DNA from: Tannerellaceae bacterium
Lineage (GTDB): Bacteria > Bacteroidota > Bacteroidia > Bacteroidales > Tannerellaceae
Assembly: GCA_031288175.1 (NCBI GenBank)
Contig: JAITRW010000022.1
Span: 1-64,000, forward strand
Length of the DNA: 64,000 nucleotides
Direction of reading: 5' to 3'
Part shown: positions 9,634 to 18,048 of the stretch, in pieces
How positions within the stretch are numbered: the first letter of the stretch is position 1
Layout: each line of letters starts with the position of its first letter
The notes under the pieces: generated by a model
The model's database searches: none
What the model was told of the DNA's origin: nothing
The model's input: the letters and a program-made list of their open reading frames with translations, nothing else
Made by a program: the position numbers and the translations under genes

Positions 9634-10956
9634 TTAATTGATCACACTGTGGACTTCACCATCCGCAAAACGGGTGGTGATGCTGTCGTTTATGTGGAGC
9701 TCGGCAACACGTTTTACGATCTTCCCTTCCTTTAAAGTGAGAGTGTAACCTTTCCGGAGGATGTAGTCGGGAGAAGCCATGCGAATAAATTGCTCTGAGA
9801 GTTTGAGGCTGTTATTCTGTTCGGAGAAAAACGTGGATAATCCATTATCAAGACGGGAACGGAAGGTATCCATCAAGGAAATATGTGTAGAGAAAACGGA
9901 GGATGCAATAACAGGTAGCCGTCCCGTCATTACTTGTAGTAAGTTTCGATTACTTTCGATACTGCTGGTCACTAAGGAGGGTAAGCGATTCCCAATCGAA
10001 AGCAAATAATTCTTGTGCTCTGTTAAACAATTTGTAGTAGCTTGATGGACGAAATCCCGGAAGCTTACTATCTCTTGCGCCGCAATATCCATGTGTCTAA
10101 TAAGAAACTCGGCAACGGCTGTTGGAGTTTTCATACGAGTATGAGCGATCAGATCAAGGACAGTATCGTCGCGTTCATGCCCGATTCCGGTGACAATTGG
10201 TAAAGGGAACTGCGCACAATGAGAAGCGAGGGGATAGGAATCAAAACAACTCAGTTCGGACGTCGCTCCTCCTCCACGAAGAATAACAACGGTATCGAAA
10301 AGATTTCGATGAAGATTTATCTTTTTCAAGGCGGCGATGATGGACGTTTCTACTTTTTCCCCTTGCATAAGTACAGGAAAAAGGTGGGTGTAAAAAGAAT
10401 AACCGGCTTTGTTGTGCAATAACTGATTCATGAAGTCCTCGTAACCGGCGGCAGTGGGAGAAGTAACAACCGCAATCCTCTGTGGAAGGGTGGGGAAGGG
10501 GATGGCCTTATTGAGGCCAAAGATACCGTCCTTTTGTAAGCGCTGTATGATCTCTTGCCGTCGCCGTACCATATCCCCTAGCGTATAAGTCGGGTCAATA
10601 TCAATTACATTGAGACTGAACCCGTAGAGCTCATGATAGTCAACGGTAACCTTGACGAGCACTTTTAATCCGGAAGTAAAGACCTGTCCTGTTTCCTGTT
10701 CAAAAAAAGGTTTAAGCGACTGGAAAGTATTCACCCAAATAGTGCCGCGGGTTTTGGCAATGAGCCGCCCTGCCGGATGCTTTTCAACAAACTCAAGGTA
10801 ACAGTGCCCCGAAGAGGAGTTTGTCCTCACATCACTCGTTTCTGCCCGTACCCAGTAAGTAGAAGGGAGAACTGCATGAATTGCATCGCGAACCTGACGG
10901 TTTAATTCTGAAAGAGATAAGGCTTCCCGTTCTTCAAAAAGTGTTCCGATTGTCAT
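9634..10956 (-). CDS. xseA: Exodeoxyribonuclease VII large subunit
   Basis: XseA with XseB forms exonuclease VII, which degrades single-stranded DNA in both directions during repair. The 440 residues include an N-terminal OB-fold (LSELNRQVRDAIHAVLPSTYWVRAETSD) and the family core RIAVVTSPTAAGYEDF, VILRGGGATSELSCFD and VTGIGHERDDTVLDLIAHTRMKTPTAVAEF. A long helical segment and the C-terminal LRKGYTLTLKEGKIVK motif complete it. Its start overlaps the FKBP gene stop by four bases (ATGA), so the two are coupled. No xseB is visible next to it; in Bacteroidales xseB often follows directly, but here the next gene is convergent. Confidence 0.96.
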   Translation of the reverse strand: MTIGTLFEEREALSLSELNRQVRDAIHAVLPSTYWVRAETSDVRTNSSSGHCYLEFVEKHPAGRLIAKTRGTIWVNTFQSLKPFFEQETGQVFTSGLKVLVKVTVDYHELYGFSLNVIDIDPTYTLGDMVRRRQEIIQRLQKDGIFGLNKAIPFPTLPQRIAVVTSPTAAGYEDFMNQLLHNKAGYSFYTHLFPVLMQGEKVETSIIAALKKINLHRNLFDTVVILRGGGATSELSCFDSYPLASHCAQFPLPIVTGIGHERDDTVLDLIAHTRMKTPTAVAEFLIRHMDIAAQEIVSFRDFVHQATTNCLTEHKNYLLSIGNRLPSLVTSSIESNRNLLQVMTGRLPVIASSVFSTHISLMDTFRSRLDNGLSTFFSEQNNSLKLSEQFIRMASPDYILRKGYTLTLKEGKIVKRVAELHINDSITTRFADGEVHSVIN

Positions 10957-11444
10957 TGTTCGACAATATCGACTACTTCTACGGTAAAGATCAACGTAGA
11001 GTAAGCAGGGATGCTACCGTCACTCGTCCCTGTCGTACCGTAGGCGAGCTGATAGGGTATCCATATTTCCCATTGGTCGCCCTCCTTCATATGTTGCAGT
11101 GCGGTAGTCCAGCCTGCGATTAGAGAAGAAACCGTGAAAGTTGCAGCAGCTTCATAAGGTCTTTCTACCGAATCAAAGACTGTTTCGTCAATCAATTGTC
11201 CGGAATAATATACCTTGACTTTACTATTATAATAAATGGTTTCTGTCCCTTTTCCTTCTTTCAAGACTTTGACGTAGATGGAACCGTTGTTCCCTTCCGA
11301 AGGAATCTCTTTATACGATTCATTGGTTGAAATTTCCAGGAAAGCTAGCCTGTTTTTTCCCTTCCATACCTCATCAATTTCTTCCGGCGTTTCTGTCATA
11401 CAAGCAGCACAGGTAAGAGTTAAACACATGTATATGTACTTCAT
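10953..11444 (-). CDS. FKBP-type peptidyl-prolyl cis-trans isomerase, exported, possible lipoprotein
   Basis: This enzyme catalyses cis-trans isomerisation at Xaa-Pro bonds and probably helps fold envelope proteins. The first 15 or so residues are hydrophobic and end in CAACMTE, which resembles but does not fully match a lipobox. The FKBP domain spans about residues 55-163: VKVYYSGQLIDETVFDS, LIAGWTTALQHMKEGDQWEIWIPYQLAYG and IPAYSTLIFTVEVVDI contain the usual active-site residues. It lies in a minus-strand run after glyS (43-base gap) and overlaps xseA by four bases. The short acidic linker after the signal is common in Bacteroidetes lipoproteins. Confidence 0.9.
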   Translation of the reverse strand: MKYIYMCLTLTCAACMTETPEEIDEVWKGKNRLAFLEISTNESYKEIPSEGNNGSIYVKVLKEGKGTETIYYNSKVKVYYSGQLIDETVFDSVERPYEAAATFTVSSLIAGWTTALQHMKEGDQWEIWIPYQLAYGTTGTSDGSIPAYSTLIFTVEVVDIVEQ

Positions 11445-11487
11445 TGTTTTTTACGTTGTGGGCTTTCTGCAAGCGGTTTATTTTATT

Positions 11488-13032
11488 TCAGATACGCGTA
11501 AGGAGGGATTTCATGCTGAGTTTTGGAGAGAGATAGTCATAGAGGGCGGGAATGGAGATACGTTCTTGCGACATATCATCGCGTGAACGGACGGTTACAC
11601 TATTATTGAGGAGGGTTTCATGGTCGATGGTAATACAAAAAGGTGTCCCTATGGCGTCTTGTCGACGGTAACGTTTTCCGATAGTATCTTTCTCGTCGTA
11701 TTGACAGCGGAAATCAAATTGGAACAACTCAACGACCTCCTGCGCTTTTTCTGCAAGCCCATCCTTTTTAACGAGAGGTAATACAGCAAGTTTAACGGGA
11801 GCGAGTGCAGGTGGTAATTTCAGTATCACCCTTGTGCCACCTTCCTCTGAAACAGCTTCTTCATGATAGGATCCGGCGAGCAAGCTAAGAAAACAACGAT
11901 CAACCCCAATAGAAGTTTCAATGACGTAGGGGGTATAGTTCTTATTCCACTCGGGATCAAAGTACTGTACCTTTTTCCCCGAAAACTTCTCGTGCTGGCT
12001 CAGGTCAAAATCCGTCCGACTATGTATGCCTTCCACTTCCTTGAAACCGAAAGGCATTGCGAACTCTATATCGGTGGCGGCATTGGCGTAATGTGCCAAT
12101 TTATCATGATCATGGAAGCGATATTTGGCGTCACCTAAACCCATGGCCTTGTGCCAGCGTAATCGGACTTCCTTCCAATAATTGAACCAAGACATTTCTT
12201 CACCCGGCCGGACGAAAAACTGCATCTCCATCTGTTCAAATTCCCTCATGCGGAAAATAAACTGACGCGCAACGATCTCATTACGAAAGGCCTTACCTAT
12301 TTGTGCGATACCAAAGGGAATTTTCATCCGGCCGGTTTTCTGCACATTCAAGAAATTGACGAAAATGCCTTGGGCAGTTTCCGGACGGAGGTAGACTTTA
12401 AGCGATCCGTCAACTGTTGACCCCATCTCCGTAGAGAACATCAGGTTGAATTGGCGTACATCTGTCCAGTTACGGCTTCCCGATATGGGACAGGCAATTT
12501 CACAATCAAGGATGATTTGCCGAAGTTCTTCCAGGTTAGGATCCTTCATTGCCTGGACAAAATGTTCGTGCACAGTGTTCCATTTAGCCTGGTGTTCTTT
12601 TACGCGTGAATTTGTAGTTAAGAACTGCACTTTATCAAAAGTATCGCCGAAACGTTGGGCGGCTTTTTCTGTTTCTTTAGCGATCTTTTCTTCGATCTTA
12701 GCCAAATATTCTTCAATAAGGACGTCGGCACGGTAACGTTTTTTTGAATCTTTATTGTCAATGAGGGGATCGTTAAAGGCATCAACGTGTCCGGAGGCTT
12801 TCCATATAGTGGGATGCATGAAGATAGCGGAATCTATCCCGACAACATTTTTGTGAAGTAATGTCATACTTTCCCACCAATACCGTTTGATATTGTTTTT
12901 AAGCTCAACACCTTGTTGTCCATAATCATAAACAGCACCCAAACCGTCATAGAGTTCGGAAGAAGGGAAAACGAACCCATACTCTTTACAATGGGCAATT
13001 AACTTTTTGAAGATATCTTCTTGTTGCGCCAT
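11488..13032 (-). CDS. glyS: Glycyl-tRNA synthetase, single-chain dimeric type
   Basis: This enzyme charges tRNA-Gly with glycine. It is the homodimeric class II type of eukaryotes, archaea and some bacteria, not the two-subunit GlyQ/GlyS form. The 514 residues show the N-terminal signature CKEYGFVFPSSELYDGLGAVYDYGQQGVELKNNIKRYWW, class II motif 2 around FGIAQIGKAFRNEIVARQFIFRMREFEQMEMQFF, motif 3 in ETSIGVDRCFLSLL and a C-terminal anticodon-binding domain (from about 410, PVKLAVLPLVKK). argF' lies 42 bases upstream on the same strand and the FKBP gene downstream, so they may share a transcript. Confidence 0.97.
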   Translation of the reverse strand: MAQQEDIFKKLIAHCKEYGFVFPSSELYDGLGAVYDYGQQGVELKNNIKRYWWESMTLLHKNVVGIDSAIFMHPTIWKASGHVDAFNDPLIDNKDSKKRYRADVLIEEYLAKIEEKIAKETEKAAQRFGDTFDKVQFLTTNSRVKEHQAKWNTVHEHFVQAMKDPNLEELRQIILDCEIACPISGSRNWTDVRQFNLMFSTEMGSTVDGSLKVYLRPETAQGIFVNFLNVQKTGRMKIPFGIAQIGKAFRNEIVARQFIFRMREFEQMEMQFFVRPGEEMSWFNYWKEVRLRWHKAMGLGDAKYRFHDHDKLAHYANAATDIEFAMPFGFKEVEGIHSRTDFDLSQHEKFSGKKVQYFDPEWNKNYTPYVIETSIGVDRCFLSLLAGSYHEEAVSEEGGTRVILKLPPALAPVKLAVLPLVKKDGLAEKAQEVVELFQFDFRCQYDEKDTIGKRYRRQDAIGTPFCITIDHETLLNNSVTVRSRDDMSQERISIPALYDYLSPKLSMKSLLTRI

Positions 13033-13074
13033 AATGCTGATCTTTCTTATTTGGACAGCAAAGTAACGGATTTC

Positions 13075-14025
13075 TCAGTCTGTCAGCAAACGCTTTAAGA
13101 CGGTTTGGGCGGAGATTTCTCGATTAGCCGCTTCCGGAATAACTATACTTTGAGGGCTTTCTATTACATCGTCCGTCACGATCATGTTACGTCTCACAGG
13201 AAGACAATGCATAAAGTAAGCGTTGTTAGTGAGTGCCATTGTCGCCGTATCCACTGTCCATGCGTGATCTTTGCTTAATACTTGTCCATAGTTAGGATCC
13301 ATATAGGCTGCCCAATTTTTTGCATAGACAAAATCGGCGCCTGTAAACGCTTTTTTACGATCGTATTCTATGTGAGCGTTTCCAACAAAAGTAGGGTCAA
13401 GTTCGTAACCCTCCGGATGTGTAATGACAAGTTCGTAACCGGTAGCGTTGATCCATTCGGCAAAACTGTTGGGAACGGCTTGCGGTAACGCACGAGGATG
13501 TGGCGCCCATGAAAGAACTACTTTAGGCCGAGTTGTTTTTTTATACTCTTCAATAGTGATTAGATCGGCAAAACTTTGCAAAGGATGTCGCGTTGCCGCT
13601 TCCATACTGAATACTGGTCGGCCTGAATAAAGGAGAAATTGGTTTAGGATTTTTTCCGAGTAATCATTTTCCTTACTCTCAAACTGTGCAAAAGAACGAA
13701 TCCCGATGATGTCGCAGTAACAACCCATCACAGGAATAGCTTCCAAGAGGTGTTCAGGCTTGTCTCCATCCATCACGACACCTCTTTCTGTTTCCAGCTT
13801 CCATGCCCCATGGTTTACATCCAATACGATAGTATTCATCCCCAGGTTCATCGCCGCTTTCTGTGTACTTAATCTTGTTCGAAGGCTCGAATTGAAAAAA
13901 ATCATTAACAGCGTTTTGTTCTTCCCGATATTCTGAAAACGGAACCGGTCACGTTTAATTTCTAAAGCCTCATCAATAGCTACTTGTAAATTGCCTATGT
14001 CTTCTACACAAGTAAATTTTTTCAT
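13075..14025 (-). CDS. argF': N-succinyl-L-ornithine carbamoyltransferase
   Basis: This enzyme transfers the carbamoyl group from carbamoyl phosphate to N-succinylornithine in the succinylated arginine pathway of Bacteroidetes. The carbamoyl-phosphate motif is FNSSLRTRLST (the normal STRTR replaced, as in this family), and HCLPVRRNMIV carries the second substrate loop. With ATG at 14025 the protein has 316 residues and residue 90 is proline (in GDKPEHL). Published work on the Bacteroides fragilis enzyme showed Pro90 decides for succinyl- over acetylornithine, where the Xanthomonas enzyme has Glu. This numbering also supports the chosen start; a 20-residue extension to 14085 is possible but unlikely. 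Confidence 0.95.
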   Translation of the reverse strand: MKKFTCVEDIGNLQVAIDEALEIKRDRFRFQNIGKNKTLLMIFFNSSLRTRLSTQKAAMNLGMNTIVLDVNHGAWKLETERGVVMDGDKPEHLLEAIPVMGCYCDIIGIRSFAQFESKENDYSEKILNQFLLYSGRPVFSMEAATRHPLQSFADLITIEEYKKTTRPKVVLSWAPHPRALPQAVPNSFAEWINATGYELVITHPEGYELDPTFVGNAHIEYDRKKAFTGADFVYAKNWAAYMDPNYGQVLSKDHAWTVDTATMALTNNAYFMHCLPVRRNMIVTDDVIESPQSIVIPEAANREISAQTVLKRLLTD

Positions 14026-14131
14026 CTTCGATGTATTATTATATTTTGTTCTTCTGGTAAGGTAATCCTCCGAAACGTCTTGCAAGGATACGCATTTTGC
14101 AAAAAATATTTACTTCCTTTGTGGGAGAACC

Positions 14132-14161
14132 TTGATTTTTTCTTGAACCTACTTACCTTTG
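14132..14161 (+). promoter_or_regulatory. Bacteroidetes-type promoter of the phosphatase-like gene
   Basis: TTG at 14132-14134 is followed after 19 bases by TACCTTTG at 14154-14161, 22 bases before the ATG at 14184. A strong match to the phylum consensus shows that the frameshifted gene still has an intact promoter. Confidence 0.75.
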
Positions 14162-14183
14162 ACAAATTTCCTATGTAAAATTC

Positions 14184-14863
14184 ATGATAAAACTTGTCGT
14201 ATTCGATCTCGACGGCACATTGCTTAATACTATTTCCGACCTTGCAGCTGCTACTAACTATGCCCTTGCCAAGAACGGTTTTCCTACACATCCCGAAGCT
14301 GCTTACCCATATTTTGTCGGTAACGGTGTTATGAAACTTTTTGAAAGGGTCTTGCCGGAAGATAAGCGTACCACAGAACATATCCTCGCTATCTGCAATA
14401 CTTTTTTGCCTTACTACAAAGAACATGATACCGATCATACTTTCCCTTACCAAGGTGTTCACAAGATGTTGCGGGACTTGCAGGCAATGGGTATTGGGCT
14501 TGCAGTGGCTTCCAATAAAATTCATGCGGCGACCCGTAGGTTAGTATTTCATTACTTCCCCCATATTCATTTCTGTCGCGTTATCGGGCAACGCGAAAAC
14601 GTTCCGTCAAAGCCTGACCCTTCTATCATATGGGACATACTAAAAACTACCAATATAGATGGGGGGGGGGGGAGGAGGTATTATATGTGGGAGATTCCGG
14701 TGTAGATATGCAAACCGCTGCTGCCGCCAGGGTGATTTCTTGCGGTGTCACTTGGGGTTTTCGTCCCAGGGAAGAACTTGAAATCTTTGAACCGGATTTT
14801 ATCGTTGATACAGCCGAAGAGATAGTTCGTATCGTTCGGTCACAAACGATCCACTTTAAATAA
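14184..14863 (+). pseudogene. Phosphoglycolate phosphatase-like HAD hydrolase, reading frame broken at a G12 tract
   Basis: The 5' frame (14184-14705) gives an HAD protein: nucleophile motif FDLDGTLLNT, motif II in LAVASNK, and the KPDPS motif III lysine. After a run of 12 G (14661-14672) it runs into a stop at 14703-14705 (173 residues). The rest of the enzyme, EEVLYVGDSGVDMQTAAAAR (motif IV GDSxxD) to IVRSQTIHFK, is in the next frame, 14672-14863. Ten or 13 G would fuse them into a normal protein of about 225 residues with a short glycine linker. A -1 ribosomal slip, or one extra G added by RNA polymerase, would do the same. It may therefore be an assembly error, a phase-variable gene, a slippage gene or a recent pseudogene. 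The substrate, probably phosphoglycolate, is inferred from family only. Confidence 0.85.
14661..14672 (+). repeat. Homopolymer run of 12 G inside the HAD phosphatase gene
   Basis: Twelve consecutive G follow the GAT codon at 14658-14660. Such a tract mutates readily by slipped-strand mispairing and is also error-prone in sequencing. It lies in a loop between motifs III and IV where extra glycines should be tolerated. Confidence 0.95.
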
Positions 14864-14877
14864 TTAACGAACGGAAT

Positions 14878-15753
14878 TTATCCGATACTCTCTACGCTTA
14901 CGTCTTTATTGATTTTTCTGATCAATCCTTGAAGGACTGTGCCCGGTCCTGCCTCAATGAAGAAGTCTGCTCCATCAGCTATCATATTCTGTACACATTG
15001 CGTCCAACGAACGGGAGACGTTAATTGTGTAATCAGATTGGTCTTTATTTCTTCCGGATCCACAGATGGTTTGGCATTCACATTCTGATAAACAGGACAT
15101 ATAGGACGAGAGAAAGGTATAATGCCAATTGCCTTCTCCAGTTCGGCACGCGCCGGTTCCATCAAAGGCGAATGAAAGGCTCCCCCAACGACAAGTTTGA
15201 GAGCTCGTTTTGCACCTATTTCCAGAAGTTTCAAACACGCTGCCTCTATTCCGTCAATTGTCCCTGAAATAACGACTTGTCCTGGACAATTGTAATTAGC
15301 ACAAACTATGACATCTTCCACTTTGTCACAAACATCCTCCACAATTTCATCGGGAAGACCAAGTACGGCGGCCATTGTGGAAGCTCTCTGTTCACAAGCC
15401 TTCTGCATGGCCTGTGCACGTATTGATACGAGCTGTAACCCGTCTTCAAACGACAAAACCCCAGCCGCTACAAGTGCTGAAAATTCTCCCAAAGAGTGTC
15501 CTGCTACCATATCAGGCTGAAAATCGGCTATTTTCTTTACTGTCGCCACTGAATGAAGAAAAACTGCCGGTTGTGTCACTTTCGTTTGTTTCAGATCTTC
15601 AACCGATCCCTCGAACATCAGTTTCGTGATTTTGAAACCAAGCAGGGTATCCGCTTGGTCGAACAAAACTCGTGCGGCTTCGTGGGTTTCATACAAGGTC
15701 TTACCCATACCGGAAAATTGGGCACCTTGCCCTGGAAAAACGAATGCTTTCAT
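14878..15753 (-). CDS. fabD: Malonyl-CoA-acyl carrier protein transacylase
   Basis: FabD moves malonyl groups from CoA to acyl carrier protein for fatty-acid elongation. MKAFVFPGQGAQFSGMG gives the typical N-terminus, MVAGHSLGEFSALVAAG the catalytic serine, QAMQKACE the arginine loop region and GGAFHSPLMEPA the catalytic histidine. With ATG at 15753 the protein has 291 residues, a usual length; the longer open frame to 15837 would run through the promoter at 15803-15810. It is convergent with the phosphatase gene (14-base gap) and lies downstream of yigZ. Confidence 0.96.
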   Translation of the reverse strand: MKAFVFPGQGAQFSGMGKTLYETHEAARVLFDQADTLLGFKITKLMFEGSVEDLKQTKVTQPAVFLHSVATVKKIADFQPDMVAGHSLGEFSALVAAGVLSFEDGLQLVSIRAQAMQKACEQRASTMAAVLGLPDEIVEDVCDKVEDVIVCANYNCPGQVVISGTIDGIEAACLKLLEIGAKRALKLVVGGAFHSPLMEPARAELEKAIGIIPFSRPICPVYQNVNAKPSVDPEEIKTNLITQLTSPVRWTQCVQNMIADGADFFIEAGPGTVLQGLIRKINKDVSVESIG

Positions 15754-15802
15754 CTGATTATTCTCAATTGAAGTTGAACATTCCTGAATTGATTGGCGGA
15801 CG

Positions 15803-15810
15803 CAAAAGTA
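15803..15810 (-). promoter_or_regulatory. Promoter -7 element of fabD
   Basis: The minus strand reads TACTTTTG, a full -7 match, about 50 bases before the fabD ATG. A possible TTG (-33) lies 21 bases further upstream. It supports the short fabD start. Confidence 0.6.
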
Positions 15811-15840
15811 AGAAATCCGCTTTGACAAGTTCAACAACCG

Positions 15841-16461
15841 CTAAGGTTGAAGTGTAAAGTTGACAGACTTCAACGCCTCCAATCGTCTTCGCAAAGCGTC
15901 GCTATGATTGACCCGGATAGTAAACCGGAGTCGGCAACGGATATCGGTTGTGCACTCTTGTACCTTTGCTCCGCTTTCCCGGATCGCTTTCAACACACGG
16001 TCTAAGTCTTCGTAAGCGCAAGTCAAGGTAAATTCCGTATCAACGGTACGTAGAATGAGTTTCGCATGACTTAATGCATCGGCGGCGGCACGGCGATAAG
16101 CTACCGATAGCCCTCCTGTCCCTAATTCTACTCCTCCGAAGTAACGTACCACGATTATAATCACATCACTCACTCCCGCTACGCGGATTTGTCCAAGTAT
16201 AGGCTTCCCCGCTGTAGACGAAGGTTCCCCATCATCCCACGCCCGACACTCTCCCTCCGCCCCTAATGAATATGCCCAACAGACGTGACGCGCATCATGG
16301 TATTGTTTCTTGAATCTGCCAACCATTTCCTTCACCTCTTCTGTTGAACACACAGGTAATGCAAAGGACAGAAAACGGCTTCTTTTTTCCGAGTAAAAAC
16401 CTTCCGCCATTCCTTCTATGGCATTGTAGACATCCTTTACAATATGTTTTTCCATACCCAT
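15841..16461 (-). CDS. yigZ: YigZ/IMPACT family protein
   Basis: This is a member of the conserved UPF0029/IMPACT family, whose eukaryotic member regulates Gcn2; the bacterial role is not settled. The N-terminal domain shows the family signature: KRSRFLSFALPV, ARHVCWAYSLG, DDGEPSSTAGKPILGQI and VVRYFGGVELGTGGLSVAYRRAAADAL. A C-terminal DUF1949-like ferredoxin-fold domain follows (about residues 145-206). The 206-residue length is normal. Starts at 16461 or 16455 are equally plausible. It is divergent from proS and upstream of fabD. Confidence 0.93.
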   Translation of the reverse strand: MGMEKHIVKDVYNAIEGMAEGFYSEKRSRFLSFALPVCSTEEVKEMVGRFKKQYHDARHVCWAYSLGAEGECRAWDDGEPSSTAGKPILGQIRVAGVSDVIIIVVRYFGGVELGTGGLSVAYRRAAADALSHAKLILRTVDTEFTLTCAYEDLDRVLKAIRESGAKVQECTTDIRCRLRFTIRVNHSDALRRRLEALKSVNFTLQP

Positions 16462-16482
16462 AAACTTACGAAAAAACCTTTG

Positions 16483-16515
16483 TTTGGTAAGTAGGGATTA
16501 AGTTATCTACCTTTG
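16483..16515 (+). promoter_or_regulatory. Bacteroidetes-type promoter of proS (proS-hisD-hisC)
   Basis: TTTG at 16483-16486 and TACCTTTG at 16508-16515 are separated by 21 bases, a complete consensus match. The -7 box ends 42 bases before the proS ATG. Confidence 0.8.
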
Positions 16516-16557
16516 CGCGTCTTTCAAACAAAAGGATAAAGAATTAACGAATTGAGC

Positions 16558-18039
16558 ATGACAAAGGAACTGAAAGAATTGACCTCGCGTGAAACGAATT
16601 ACGCACAGTGGTACCAAGACCTTGTCATTAAGGCAGGGCTGGCAGAGAACTCTGCCGTCAGAGGTTGTATGGTCATCAAACCATATGGCTATGCCATCTG
16701 GGAAAAGATGCAAAGGAAACTGGACAAGATGTTCAAAGATACGGGACATGAGAACGCTTATTTCCCGCTCCTTATTCCCAAATCTTTTCTTAGTAAGGAA
16801 GCGCAACACGTAGAAGGCTTTGCTAAAGAATGTGCCGTGGTGACGCATTACCGTTTAAAGAATGACCCCTACGGCGGTGGTGTGGTTGTGGATCCCGAAG
16901 CCCGCCTTGAGGAAGAGCTTATTATTCGTCCAACGTCCGAGACAATTATATGGAACACGTATCGCGACTGGATCCAATCTTATAGGGACCTTCCTGTATT
17001 AGTTAACCAATGGGCTAACGTGATGCGCTGGGAGATGCGTACCCGTCTCTTCCTACGGACGGCTGAATTCCTCTGGCAAGAAGGGCATACAGCCCATGCC
17101 ACTTGCGAAGAGGCTCAAGAAGAGGCTTTGAAAATGCAAGAACTTTACGCTGATTTTGCCCAAAATTTTCTTTGTCTTCCCATTATTAAAGGAGTGAAGA
17201 CCGAAAGTGAACGTTTCGCCGGTGCAGTAGAGACTTATACTATTGAGACGATGATGCAAGACGGAAAAGCCCTCCAAGCAGGGACTTCTCATTTTCTGGG
17301 ACAGAACTTTGGTAAAGCCTTCGATGTCTCGTTCATTGACAAGAACGGTAATAGAGAGTACGCTTGGGCTACCTCATGGGGAGTTTCAACCCGTCTTATT
17401 GGGGCGCTCGTTATGGCACATTCTGACGATAACGGCCTTGTCCTTCCGCCCAAACTTGCCCCCATACAAACTGTTTTTATACCCATTTATAAAAACAACG
17501 AAGAGCTTCTCGCCATCACCCAAAAGCTCTCGCCTGTTTTTGACAGACTTCGTTACCTGAATATTTCTTTTAAGTACGATGATTCCGACAATAAAAAACC
17601 GGGTTGGAAATTCTCCGAATACGAACTTAAAGGTATCCCTCTAAGGGTGGTTGTCGGTCCTCGCGATCTGGAAAACGGTACTGTAGAAATAACTCGTCGC
17701 GACACTTTAGAAAAACAGGTATATCCTCTTGCGGCGGTTGAAACACGTATAAGAATCCTTTTCGAGGAGATGCAAAAAAATATCTACGAGAAAGCCCTTG
17801 CACGACGTAATTCACGATTGACTCATGTTGATTCTTACGAAGAATTCAAAAAAGCTATAGAGGAAGGTTTCTTTGTCTATGCCCATTGGGACGGAACACG
17901 GGAGACAGAAGCTCGTATCAAGGCCGAAACTAAAGCAACGATACGTTGTATTCCTGCGGATAGTGATCGTATTCCCGGTAAATGCGTGTTGACAGGAGAT
18001 CCTTCCGTCTGCCGTGTTCTTTTCGCCCGTTCCTACTGA
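16558..18039 (+). CDS. proS: Prolyl-tRNA synthetase, eukaryote/archaeal type
   Basis: ProS charges tRNA-Pro. The 493-residue protein is the short type without the bacterial editing insertion: class II motif 1 near [16 protein letters not shown], motif 2 in [25 protein letters not shown], and motif 3 in [17 protein letters not shown]. An anticodon-binding domain follows, and the C-terminus contains a cysteine-bearing region ([17 protein letters not shown]) and ends in a Tyr, which is a feature of this ProS class. ATG at 16558 is preferred over a TTG six bases upstream. hisD follows after nine bases. Confidence 0.96.
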   Translation: MTKELKELTSRETNYAQWYQDLVIKAGLAENSAVRGCMVIKPYGYAIWEKMQRKLDKMFKDTGHENAYFPLLIPKSFLSKEAQHVEGFAKECAVVTHYRLKNDPYGGGVVVDPEARLEEELIIRPTSETIIWNTYRDWIQSYRDLPVLVNQWANVMRWEMRTRLFLRTAEFLWQEGHTAHATCEEAQEEALKMQELYADFAQNFLCLPIIKGVKTESERFAGAVETYTIETMMQDGKALQAGTSHFLGQNFGKAFDVSFIDKNGNREYAWATSWGVSTRLIGALVMAHSDDNGLVLPPKLAPIQTVFIPIYKNNEELLAITQKLSPVFDRLRYLNISFKYDDSDNKKPGWKFSEYELKGIPLRVVVGPRDLENGTVEITRRDTLEKQVYPLAAVETRIRILFEEMQKNIYEKALARRNSRLTHVDSYEEFKKAIEEGFFVYAHWDGTRETEARIKAETKATIRCIPADSDRIPGKCVLTGDPSVCRVLFARSY

Positions 18040-18048
18040 TCTGAAAAT

